From positions 1-64,000 of the forward strand of contig CAIQQB010000015.1 in the NCBI GenBank assembly GCA_903873805.1: 64,000 bases of DNA, in the 5' to 3' direction. The translations under genes and the position numbers were made by a program. Positions 54,181 through 61,697 of the stretch are shown here, piece by piece; within the stretch, counting starts at the first letter, position 1; each line of letters begins with the position of its first letter. The notes under the pieces were generated by a model. That model saw only the letters and a program-made list of their open reading frames with translations, searched no databases and had not been told where the DNA came from. Source of the DNA: an uncultured Opitutia bacterium. Lineage in GTDB: Bacteria > Verrucomicrobiota > Verrucomicrobiia > Opitutales > Opitutaceae.

Positions 54181-54411
54181 TTAAGTGCCAAGCGGAGGTT
54201 GGGATTGCCCGAGACGCCGGAATGCAACAGAAGTGCGAGCCCAGTAACGGGTCTGGATGGCCGCTTTTAGCTTTCTAGCTTTGTCTGGATCACCCTTGGC
54301 GGCCTGTGCCATTGCGGCATCAAAAGCGTCCTTTTTAACAGCCTGTTCTGAGGCATCGCATTCCTCCATGGCACCGTAAAGCGCCATCAACGCCTCAATC
54401 TGAGGGTTCAT
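54181..54411 (-). CDS. transposon cargo, hypothetical protein 76 aa
   Basis: This unrecognised small protein is helical and charged (DASEQAVKKDAFDAAMAQAA; KARKLKAAIQTRYWARTSV). Its start overlaps the stop of the 54408 gene by 4 bp, implying co-translation, and its stop is only 17 bp from the left inverted repeat. Base composition matches the element, not the chromosome. Confidence 0.65.
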   Translation of the reverse strand: MNPQIEALMALYGAMEECDASEQAVKKDAFDAAMAQAAKGDPDKARKLKAAIQTRYWARTSVAFRRLGQSQPPLGT

Positions 54412-54899
54412 GCCCCAGCCGCAGTCGGGCTAGGCTCAAACATGGCCGTAATCTCTGGGTCTTCTTTTTCGAGAAGCCCCAATTCAAGGATCACATCATC
54501 TTCTACGATTTCTTCGAGACAAGCGACGAGATTTCTCTTGGTAACACCCAAGGGAGACAGGTCGATTTTTTCCGTTTCAATCTGGAGCAAAAGCGCCTTA
54601 CCCGCTGATTTCAACCCAGCGATCATGCAGCCATATCCCAAAAGGCCATTGCCCTCAGGAACACCCGCAACACGGCGAAGGGTCTTGAAAGCAGTAAACG
54701 CACTCAGCCATGAGGCGACGGCCATCAAGGGAACGACCTTTGGTTGGCGAGTGGTTTCTAGGAGTGACGACATCACCACGTCAGCTCCATTAGCCATATT
54801 TTCTCGGTTGGAACCGTAAGCAAAAAACTGCATTCCCCTGGTCTCGGCTGGCAGCCGAGGGGTGCGCAACGGAGGAGATTCGAGCGTTCCTGTGGGCAT
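54408..54899 (-). CDS. transposon cargo, hypothetical protein 163 aa
   Basis: This unrecognised protein has no signal peptide and is probably cytoplasmic, with a helical body (VVPLMAVASWLSAFTAFKTL; LVACLEEIVEDDVILELGLL) and an acidic C-terminus. The ATG at 54899 is 71 bp past the transposase stop codon. An ATG 22 codons later (MQFFAYGS) is an alternative start. It is co-directional with the transposase and the 76-aa gene, so the three may form one transcript. Confidence 0.65.
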   Translation of the reverse strand: MPTGTLESPPLRTPRLPAETRGMQFFAYGSNRENMANGADVVMSSLLETTRQPKVVPLMAVASWLSAFTAFKTLRRVAGVPEGNGLLGYGCMIAGLKSAGKALLLQIETEKIDLSPLGVTKRNLVACLEEIVEDDVILELGLLEKEDPEITAMFEPSPTAAGA

Positions 54900-54970
54900 G
54901 GTGTTGTGGCGAACCTCCCATTTTACGGGTGCGGAGTCAAGCCCCCAGCCATGATTTCCCCTAGGCCGTC

Positions 54971-55816
54971 TCATGCCGCTTTGGCCTCTTGCCAGTCCAA
55001 GAGGGCGATGACCTCGGACAACTCCCAAACATGGTCCGTCACCCCTGCCTGCATGGCGGGGGTGCAACGGATGGTCGAGTGAACCTTGCAAAAGTTGTAA
55101 TGCATGGCGAACAGAGCGAAGGCGTGTTCGTGGTTCTCGGCCTTCTTGCTGTGGGCGTTCGTGAGGCGGGTAAAGCGGCGATTGCCCATGCGGATGGAGA
55201 GGTTGAGCCGTTCAACGTGCGACGTGCTGACGTGGCGGAAATCAGGCTCGCCCGTCACAACGGCCTTGCGTGCGCCCATGCAGACGGCGGGAGAGTAACG
55301 GGCTTCGGTCTTTGGGCCTTCGCCGTAAATCTTAATCAGTCGGGCGTAGTCGATCTCAGAGCCGAAAGCGGACTCAACCGCCGCAAGGTAAGGCGAGTGC
55401 CCGTCGCTGGTAAGCTGCACACGATGGGCGAGCCGCCCGGCAACGTCATGCATGAAGTGGTAGGCCGCGCCAGCGTCGCGGGTGCCGATAAACCAGCACA
55501 GGAGGAGCTTTGATTCGGGGTCAATGGCCGTCCAAGTCCAAATGTCACCCCAGCCTTTGCCCTCATGCTGCGGGCCGACGTTCTTGGCCTTGCATCCGCA
55601 AAACGCCCAAATCTCGTCAACCTGCACGCGCTTGCATTGGAGGTTCACCAGCGCCGCGTCTTGGTAGGCCGTGCAGGCTTTGCCGAGGGCGACGCCAAGA
55701 CGGGAAACGGTTTTCTTGGTGACGCCGCAAATGCGGGCGGTGGCACGGCCGCTGTTTCCGTCGATCAGGCAGGCGATGATCTGGGCGCGTTTTTCAGAGG
55801 GAAGAATGTTTGCCAT
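54971..55816 (-). CDS. IS1-family-like DDE transposase
   Basis: The 281-aa product has an N-terminal HTH (GNSGRATARICGVTKKTVSR) and a DDE core with Asp67 (QVDEIWAFCG), Asp138 (LTSDGHSPY) and Glu202 (TSHVERLNLSIRMGNRRFTR). The sequences GWGDIWTWTAIDPESKLLL and HYNFCKVHSTIRCTPAMQAG are hallmarks of the widespread IS1-type transposases found in environmental genomes. The reading frame is intact with no frameshift, unlike classical IS1 (insA/insB). It lies near the centre of the element. Confidence 0.9.
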   Translation of the reverse strand: MANILPSEKRAQIIACLIDGNSGRATARICGVTKKTVSRLGVALGKACTAYQDAALVNLQCKRVQVDEIWAFCGCKAKNVGPQHEGKGWGDIWTWTAIDPESKLLLCWFIGTRDAGAAYHFMHDVAGRLAHRVQLTSDGHSPYLAAVESAFGSEIDYARLIKIYGEGPKTEARYSPAVCMGARKAVVTGEPDFRHVSTSHVERLNLSIRMGNRRFTRLTNAHSKKAENHEHAFALFAMHYNFCKVHSTIRCTPAMQAGVTDHVWELSEVIALLDWQEAKAA

Positions 55817-55828
55817 GCTGAAACCCTG

Positions 55829-55893
55829 TGCGTGCTAGCACGCATAAGCAAGCAGAAACTTAGAATTAAGTTGACGTGCGTGCAGAAGCGTGC
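55829..55893. promoter_or_regulatory. divergent control region with GCGTGC operators
   Basis: Between the divergent transposase (start 55816) and P63C gene (start 55908) lie a perfect 16-bp palindrome TGCGTGCTAGCACGCA (55829-55844) and two direct GCGTGC boxes 10 bp apart (55878 and 55888). Four copies of the same hexamer in 64 bp imply a repressor binding site controlling both promoters. Confidence 0.65.
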
Positions 55894-55907
55894 AAGCTGG
55901 CAGCACT

Positions 55908-56930
55908 ATGACCGACCATCCATCCATCCAATCCCTCGGCGGCAAAGCCCGTGCCGAGAGCCTCACACCAGAAGAGCGCAGCGCCAGCGCCCGTGTTGCC
56001 GCTATCGCCCGCCATGCCAATAAAGCCGGAGTTCCAACAGCAACCCATGGCTCACCTGATCATCCTTTGAGGATTGGGGGGCAAGAAATCCCATGCTACG
56101 TCCTCGACAACGGAAAGCGGGTGATCACCCAAGGAGGTGTTTTGGCCGCTCTGTCCATGAGCCAAGGAACCGCCACCAAGGGGGGTGGTGATCGAATCGC
56201 CAATTTCATCAACACAAAGGCGATTAGTCCACACGCCAGCAATGCTTTACGCGAGATGATCACGGAGCCGATAAAGTTCCGGGCGCAAGGAACCTTGGCC
56301 TACGGCTACGACGCGACAATCCTACCGGAAATCTGTGATGCGGTTCTGGAGGCGCGCAATAGCGCTGCCGGCATCAACCACCAGCAGGAGCATATCGCCA
56401 AGCAAGCCGAGATGCTCCTGCGCGCTTTTGCCCGCGTCGGTATCATTGCCTTGGTGGATGAGGCTACCGGCTTTCAATATGACCGGCCTAGGCGCGACCT
56501 GGAGGAACAGCTAAAGCGGTTCTTGTCTGAGAGCCTTCGGCAGTGGGTTAAAACCTTTCCCGCCGATTATTTTAAGCACTTGTGCCGTCTAAGGGGCGTT
56601 GAATTGCGCTCCGACATGAAGCTTCCACAGTATTTCGGGAAGCTTACCAACAACTTGATTTATCGGCGTATTGCGCCGGGGCTTCTAAAGAAACTCAAGG
56701 AGCGGAAGAAAGAGCGGGGGCATTCTAGCGACAAACTCCATTCTTGGCTGAGTGAAGACATCGGATTTCGCAGCGTCTTGGTTCACCTTGGAACCGTCGT
56801 CGGCCTCATGAAGATCAACACCGATTATGACGCCTTTGAAGCCCAGCTTAATCAGGTGGCCCCTCTGTATCCGGAAACCCCCGGTCTTTTCGACAATCCC
56901 GCCGACTGGGACGAACCCAAAGAGGGTTAA
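55908..56930 (+). CDS. P63C domain protein (transposon cargo)
   Basis: The 340-aa product matches the phage- and plasmid-associated P63C family. The N-terminus has GGKARAESLTPEERSASARV followed by PLRIGGQEIPCYVLDNGKRV, typical for the family. The middle includes GYDATILPEICDAVLEARNS, and the C-terminal P63C part includes WVKTFPADYFKHLCRLRGVE. Function is unknown; links to phage regulation have been suggested. The ATG at 55908 was preferred to a GTG at 55890, which would overlap the control boxes. It is divergent from the transposase. Confidence 0.88.
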   Translation: MTDHPSIQSLGGKARAESLTPEERSASARVAAIARHANKAGVPTATHGSPDHPLRIGGQEIPCYVLDNGKRVITQGGVLAALSMSQGTATKGGGDRIANFINTKAISPHASNALREMITEPIKFRAQGTLAYGYDATILPEICDAVLEARNSAAGINHQQEHIAKQAEMLLRAFARVGIIALVDEATGFQYDRPRRDLEEQLKRFLSESLRQWVKTFPADYFKHLCRLRGVELRSDMKLPQYFGKLTNNLIYRRIAPGLLKKLKERKKERGHSSDKLHSWLSEDIGFRSVLVHLGTVVGLMKINTDYDAFEAQLNQVAPLYPETPGLFDNPADWDEPKEG

Positions 56931-57061
56931 CGCGTCGCCTTCTGGACCGCCGCAAACGCCCGCTGGAACACGTCGGGGCGTGCGGCGCGCTTAGGGGCTG
57001 TCTTGCCCTTGGCGGGCTTGGCTGCGGGCTTCTTGGCGGTCTTGCGGGTGGGCTTGGGCAT
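56927..57061 (-). CDS. small Lys/Ala/Pro-rich basic peptide, 44 aa
   Basis: A short ORF begins MPKPTRKTAKKPAAKPAKGK, continues with KRAARPD and FQRAFAAVQK, and ends at TAA 56927-56929. The histone H1-like composition suggests DNA binding. It converges on the P63C gene with a 4-bp overlap and starts 38 bp inside the right inverted repeat. Its shortness leaves doubt, but the strongly biased composition argues for a real gene. Confidence 0.5.
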   Translation of the reverse strand: MPKPTRKTAKKPAAKPAKGKTAPKRAARPDVFQRAFAAVQKATR

Positions 57062-57099
57062 GAGCCGAGGTTACGCCCGGCCTACCGCCCGGCAACCGG

Positions 57100-57121
57100 A
57101 AATTCAAAAGACCCCAGTACC
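57100..57121 (-). repeat. right terminal inverted repeat
   Basis: This is the reverse complement of the left end (54142-54163) with one mismatch; its outer end reads CCCCAGTACC. Confidence 0.92.
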
Positions 57122-57129
57122 GAGCTTTG
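57122..57129. repeat. 8-bp target-site duplication, right copy
   Basis: GAGCTTTG is identical to the left copy at 54134-54141, directly outside the right inverted repeat. Confidence 0.93.
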
Positions 57130-57194
57130 GCGGGACTTTCTTCTTGTAATGCCGCCGGATCCGCCCAAGTTTTCCCCTGAAACCTCCCCCCCTT

Positions 57195-57941
57195 ATGTTG
57201 AAAACTACCCGGCGCCCCCTCGCGGGCTTCACCCTCATTGAACTTCTGACGGTCATCGCGATCATCGGTATCCTCGCGTCGATCATCATCCCGTCCGTGG
57301 GGGCCGTCCGCATTTCGGCCCAAAAAGCCGCCGAACGCGCGAATCTCGGGACCATCGGCAAATCGGCCACCATCTACGCCACCGACAACAGCGATTATCT
57401 ACCCGACCCGCTTTCCAAGTCCGGCCAGAGCCTCAACGCCAGCGGCGGTCTGTTTAAGTGGATGCTGCTGCTCGCGCGCGCCGGCACCTTGACCGGCCCG
57501 AGCTTCTATTTCTCGAAGATCGACCAACCCCAGTACCAGTGCAGGGTGGAAGACCTGCCCGGCACCATCTATAACCCGACCAACCACCTGGCCCTCGCCA
57601 CCGGCATCGGGACCTTCACCCCGAACGTCGAGTTGGTTGGGGGGCTCAAGACCGACTATCTTCCCACCACTCCCATCGCCTTTATCCGCGGTCTGCGCAC
57701 CGACGGCCAGTGGGACAAGGATCAGGGAGTCTACGGTGAAAGCGGCGGGGCGATTGTCTTCCTCGGCGGCAACGTGCAGCAGTACACCTCCATCGATTCC
57801 AAGCTGACCCGCCCCAGCGGCAAGCCCACCAACAATATCCTCGAGACGATCCCGTACCCTCCCGGTGGCAACCAGCGCGTTTATGGCAAGAACGCCAAGA
57901 TCGGCACCGAAGGCGGTACCAAGCCCCAGCTCGCGAACTGA
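57195..57941 (+). CDS. prepilin-type N-terminal cleavage/methylation pseudopilin
   Basis: The 248-aa product has a type IV/II prepilin leader: RRPLAG then F12TLIELLTVIAIIGILA, with cleavage after Gly11 and the conserved Glu at position 5 of the mature protein. The C-terminal domain is of the single-gene GspG/DUF1559-like kind common in Verrucomicrobiota (SGGAIVFLGGNVQQYTS). No secretion-system genes are adjacent. It is exported by a general pilus or secretion machine encoded elsewhere. The 5' region is abutted by the transposon. Confidence 0.9.
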   Translation: MLKTTRRPLAGFTLIELLTVIAIIGILASIIIPSVGAVRISAQKAAERANLGTIGKSATIYATDNSDYLPDPLSKSGQSLNASGGLFKWMLLLARAGTLTGPSFYFSKIDQPQYQCRVEDLPGTIYNPTNHLALATGIGTFTPNVELVGGLKTDYLPTTPIAFIRGLRTDGQWDKDQGVYGESGGAIVFLGGNVQQYTSIDSKLTRPSGKPTNNILETIPYPPGGNQRVYGKNAKIGTEGGTKPQLAN

Positions 57942-57965
57942 TCCGGACCTCCCGTCCCTTTTTTC

Positions 57966-57993
57966 AGCCCCGTCCCCGCGACGGGGCTTTTTT
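57966..57993 (+). terminator. intrinsic terminator after pseudopilin gene
   Basis: A perfect 9-bp stem AGCCCCGTC / GACGGGGCT with loop CCCGC is followed by TTTTT. It lies 25 bp past the stop codon. Confidence 0.92.
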
Positions 57994-58056
57994 ATTTATA
58001 TCGTCCCGGGCTCCGCCGCCTGCTGGCGTTGCCCCCCTCGCCCACGCTCCCCCTCC

Positions 58057-59799
58057 ATGACCGTCTCCCCTCACGCCCTCGCCACCGGCACCACGTGCAT
58101 CATCGGCCACCGCAATCCGGACGCGGACTCCATCTGCTCAGCCATCGCCTACACCGCCTTCAAGGAAGCGTGCGGAGAAAAGGGTTACGTGGCCGCTCGC
58201 TGCGGCAACTCCAACGCCCGCATTGACGGCATCCTCACCCGATTCCGCCATCCGCTCCCGCTCTATCTCAGCGATGTCTCACCCCGCGTCCGCGACCTCA
58301 TGGCCGCCGACGTTATCACAGTGGCTGACCACGCCACTTGCGCCGAAGCGCTCGATCTCATCGACCGTCATGACCTCCGTGTGCTCCCGGTGCTCGCCCC
58401 GGACCGCCGCCTGGTCGGTACCGTCTCCGTCTTCCAGCTCGGTCATTTCTTCATGCCGAAGATCAGCGCCCCCAAGCTGATGCGCCAGGTGCACACCACC
58501 CTCTCCGGTATCGTCCGCGCCCTCGGCGTCAGCCCGCTGCATCTGGTCGACGGGGACCGCATCGAGGACCTTTACCTGCGCATCGGGGCCATGGCTGTCG
58601 CCTCCTTCTGGCGCCTGTCCGAGGCCGAGGGTATCCCGGCCGCCCAGTGCCTGATCATCGTCGGCGACCGCCGGGAGATCCAGGAGAAGTCCATCGAACT
58701 CGGTGTCCGTGCCCTCATCATCAGCGGTAACCACTCGGTGGACGCGGATGTCCAGGCGCTCGCGCGCGCGCGCGGCGTCAGCCTGCTCGTCAGCCCCTAC
58801 GATACCGCCACGACGGCCTGGATCACCCGCACCGCCATGCGGCTCGAGCGCCTCATCGACCGCGCTTACAGCCCGCTCCACGCCGATACGCGCATCGCCG
58901 ACGTCCGCCGCCAAGTCGCCACCGCCAGCGTCGCGGCCTTCATGGTGCTCGACGACCAGCAGCGCCTCCTCGGCGTGCTTTCCAAGGGCGACGTCCTCCG
59001 CCCGCCCGCCACCCGCCTCGTCCTCGTCGACCACAATGAACTCGCCCAGGCCGTGCCCGGCGCCGCCGAAGTCGCCATCACCGAGATCATCGACCACCAC
59101 CGGCTCGGCGCACCCGCCACCACCCAGCCCATCCTGTTCATCAATGAGCCGGTCGGCTCCACCTGCACCATCGTCGCCGACCTCTTCCGCCGCCGCGGCC
59201 TCCGCCCCTCCGCCGACCTCGCCGGCCTCATGATGGCCGGCCTCATCTCCGACACCCTGCTGCTCCAAAGCCCCACCTCCACCCCCAAGGACGCCGAGGT
59301 CCTCGCCTGGCTCGAAACCCACGCCGACATCACCGGCCGCGCCCTCGCCGACCTCATTTTCAGCTCCGGCTCGCTCATCCTCACCAACCCCGCCGCCAAG
59401 GTCGTCCGCTCCGACTTCAAGATCTACGAGGAGGAGTCTGCCCGCTTCGCGGTCTCCCAGGTCGAGGAGCTGGGCTTCGACAACTTCTGGCAGCATGCCC
59501 GCGCGCTTTCGGCCGCCCTCGCCGAGCTTCGCGCCGAGGAAAAGCTGACGTTTGCCGTCCTGCTCGTCACCGACATCAACACCCAGAACTCGCTCATGCT
59601 GGTCAAGGGCGACGAGGGCGTCATCCGCCACATTTCCTACGCCCACGTCGAACAAAACGAGATCTTCGACCTCCCCGGCATCGTCAGCCGCAAAAAGCAG
59701 CTCATTCCCTACCTTTCGGGCATCCTCCGCGAGATGGCCGCCGAGGGCAGCTTGGCCAAACCCGGCACCCCCGCGCCCTTCAGCAAGCCCCGCCGTTGA
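58057..59799 (+). CDS. manganese-dependent inorganic pyrophosphatase (family II) with CBS domains
   Basis: This 580-aa DHH-family enzyme hydrolyses pyrophosphate. The N-terminal motif GHRNPDADSICSAI supplies metal ligands (His18, Asp22, Asp24), and DHH lies in EIIDHHRLGAP. A regulatory insert between them holds a pair of CBS domains (MAADVITVADHATCAEALDL; ATASVAAFMVLDDQQRLLGV) and a DRTGG-like segment. CBS-regulated pyrophosphatases are typically inhibited by AMP/ADP and activated by ATP or diadenosine polyphosphates. The ATG at 58057 was chosen to start at the core domain. Confidence 0.93.
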   Translation: MTVSPHALATGTTCIIGHRNPDADSICSAIAYTAFKEACGEKGYVAARCGNSNARIDGILTRFRHPLPLYLSDVSPRVRDLMAADVITVADHATCAEALDLIDRHDLRVLPVLAPDRRLVGTVSVFQLGHFFMPKISAPKLMRQVHTTLSGIVRALGVSPLHLVDGDRIEDLYLRIGAMAVASFWRLSEAEGIPAAQCLIIVGDRREIQEKSIELGVRALIISGNHSVDADVQALARARGVSLLVSPYDTATTAWITRTAMRLERLIDRAYSPLHADTRIADVRRQVATASVAAFMVLDDQQRLLGVLSKGDVLRPPATRLVLVDHNELAQAVPGAAEVAITEIIDHHRLGAPATTQPILFINEPVGSTCTIVADLFRRRGLRPSADLAGLMMAGLISDTLLLQSPTSTPKDAEVLAWLETHADITGRALADLIFSSGSLILTNPAAKVVRSDFKIYEEESARFAVSQVEELGFDNFWQHARALSAALAELRAEEKLTFAVLLVTDINTQNSLMLVKGDEGVIRHISYAHVEQNEIFDLPGIVSRKKQLIPYLSGILREMAAEGSLAKPGTPAPFSKPRR

Positions 59800-59852
59800 C
59801 CGGCAACTGCGGCGTTGCCTCCCCCGGTTCCTTTTCTGCATCGTTCCCGCCC

Positions 59853-61679
59853 ATGACCGCCGCCCATCAGGAGCCCGCCGCCCCCGCCCCCAGTGATTTC
59901 ATCCGCGACCTCGTCGCGCAGGATGTCGCCCACCGGCGCTACCCGCGGATCGTCACCCGCTTCCCGCCGGAGCCGAATGGCTACCTGCACATCGGGCACG
60001 CAAAATCCATCTGCCTGAACTTCGGCATCGCCCGCGAGAACGGCGGCCAGTGCAACCTCCGCATGGACGACACCAACCCGGCCAAGGAGGAGGTCGAATA
60101 TGTCGACTCCATCATCGCCGACGTCCAGTGGCTCGTCGCCGGTTGGGCCGACCACTGCCTCGGCTTCAAGCCGAAGGGCGCCACCCCCGCCGCCGTCACC
60201 ACCAACGGCCAGCCCGACTTCTACCTCGCCCCCGCCCCAAAATCCAAAGTCCAAATTCCAAATTCCAAAATCGGGACCGAACCCTTCTTCGCCAGCGACT
60301 ACTTCGGTCAGATCTACACCTACGCCGAGGCGCTGATCGAAAAGGGTCGGGCCTACGTCTGCGATCTCACGCCGAAGGAAACCGAGGAATACCGCGGCTC
60401 GCCCGACCGCCCCGGCCGCGACTCGCCGTTCCGCCAGCGCTCCGTGGCCGAGAACCTCGACCTCTTCCGGCGCATGCGGGCCGGCGAGTTCCCCGACGCC
60501 GCCCGCTCCCTCCGCGCCAAGATCGACATGGCCTCGCCCAACATCTGGCTGCGCGACCCCCTGCTCTACCGCATCCGCCATGTCGCCCACCACCACACCG
60601 GCGACGCCTGGTGCATCTACCCGCTCTACGATTTCGCCCACTGCCTGAGCGACTACCTCGAGGGCATCACCCATAGCATCTGCACGCTGGAATTCGAGGT
60701 CCACCGCCCCCTCTACGACTGGATCCTCGAGAACCTCAACCTGCCCCGCGCCCTGCCGCACCAGTACGAGTTCGCCAAGCTCAACCTCGGTTACACCATC
60801 GTCAGCAAACGCCGGCTCCTCCAGCTCGTGCAGGAGAAGGTCGTCACCGGCTGGGACGACCCGCGTATGCCGACCATCTCGGGCCTCCGCCGCCGCGGCA
60901 TCCCCGCCAGCGCCCTCCGCCGCTTCGCCGCCACCATCGGCGTCACCAAATACGACAGCGTCACCGACGTCGCCCTCTTCGAGCACGCCGTCCGCGAGGA
61001 GCTCAACCCCGCCGCCCCCCGCCGCCTCGCCGTCCTCCGCCCGGTGAAGATTGTTCTGACCAACCTCCCGGCCGGCGAAACCGTCACGTGCGACGCCGTC
61101 AACCATCCCGCCGATCCCGCCGCCGGCACCCGCCCGGTGCCGCTCACCCGCGAGGTGTTCATCGAGGCCGACGACTTTGCTGAGGTCCCCCCGCCAAAAT
61201 ATTTTCGCCTCCGGCCGGGCGGCGAGGTCCGCCTCAAATACGCCTGCATCATCAAGTGCGACGAGGTCGTCAAGGATGCCGCCGGCCGGCTGGTCGAGCT
61301 CCGCTGCACCGCCGATCTCACCACCCGCAGTGGCGGCCCGAACGCCGACAAGAAGGTCAAGGGCACCATCCACTGGGTCAGCGCCACCCACTGCCTCGAC
61401 GCCGAGGTGCGCCTCTACGACCGCCTGTTCACCGTCCCCGAACCCGCCGCCGCGGAGGACTTCCTCAAGGTCGTGAACCCAAAATCTGTCGAGGTCGTCG
61501 CCGCCAAACTGGAATCAACGCTCGCCACCGCCCGCGCGGGCGAGTGCTTCCAGTTCGAACGCCTCGGCTATTTCACCCCCGACGCCAAGGACTCCCCCGC
61601 CCCGGCCTCCGGCTCCCGCCCCGTCTTCAACCGCACCATTTCGTTGAAGGACGCCTGGGGCAAGGGACCCGCAGCCTAG
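59853..61679 (+). CDS. glnS: glutamine-tRNA ligase
   Basis: The 608-aa class I synthetase has the HIGH motif NGYLHIGHAKSICLNFG, the KMSKS-type motif IVSKRRLLQLV and a C-terminal anticodon-binding beta-barrel. It is slightly longer than usual. Part of the extra length is a simple-repeat insert near residues 129-141 (PKSKVQIPNSK), where the encoding DNA has the form of a low-complexity repeat. The ATG at 59853 was chosen. Confidence 0.95.
   Translation: MTAAHQEPAAPAPSDFIRDLVAQDVAHRRYPRIVTRFPPEPNGYLHIGHAKSICLNFGIARENGGQCNLRMDDTNPAKEEVEYVDSIIADVQWLVAGWADHCLGFKPKGATPAAVTTNGQPDFYLAPAPKSKVQIPNSKIGTEPFFASDYFGQIYTYAEALIEKGRAYVCDLTPKETEEYRGSPDRPGRDSPFRQRSVAENLDLFRRMRAGEFPDAARSLRAKIDMASPNIWLRDPLLYRIRHVAHHHTGDAWCIYPLYDFAHCLSDYLEGITHSICTLEFEVHRPLYDWILENLNLPRALPHQYEFAKLNLGYTIVSKRRLLQLVQEKVVTGWDDPRMPTISGLRRRGIPASALRRFAATIGVTKYDSVTDVALFEHAVREELNPAAPRRLAVLRPVKIVLTNLPAGETVTCDAVNHPADPAAGTRPVPLTREVFIEADDFAEVPPPKYFRLRPGGEVRLKYACIIKCDEVVKDAAGRLVELRCTADLTTRSGGPNADKKVKGTIHWVSATHCLDAEVRLYDRLFTVPEPAAAEDFLKVVNPKSVEVVAAKLESTLATARAGECFQFERLGYFTPDAKDSPAPASGSRPVFNRTISLKDAWGKGPAA
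60238..60273. repeat. in-frame simple repeat inside glnS
   Basis: About 36 bp of alternating AAATCCAAAGTCC / AAATTCC motifs sit in the coding sequence, far lower in GC than its surroundings. The frame is kept, coding roughly PKSKVQIPNSKI. Confidence 0.8.
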
Positions 61680-61697
61680 GCGCAACGCTTACCCCGC

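Larger units (their letters stand above)
54142..57121. mobile_element. 2,980-bp IS1-family-like transposon with cargo genes
   Basis: The ends are 22-bp inverted repeats (54142-54163 and 57100-57121; outer part GGTACTGGGGTC, inner part TTTGAATTT, one mismatch). It is flanked by a perfect 8-bp duplication GAGCTTTG. It carries an IS1-type DDE transposase (54971-55816), a divergent P63C-domain gene, two overlapping unknown genes and a 44-codon basic ORF. Base composition is visibly lower in GC than the host. Length and cargo are well beyond a basic IS1 element (about 0.8 kb). An 8-bp duplication fits the IS1 family. Intact ends and frames suggest recent, possibly active, insertion. Confidence 0.9.

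Noticed and set aside
54408-55091. A longer start for the 163-aa cargo gene
   Set aside because: The extension overlaps the transposase 3' end and has no support; the ATG at 54899 gives a clean 71-bp spacer.
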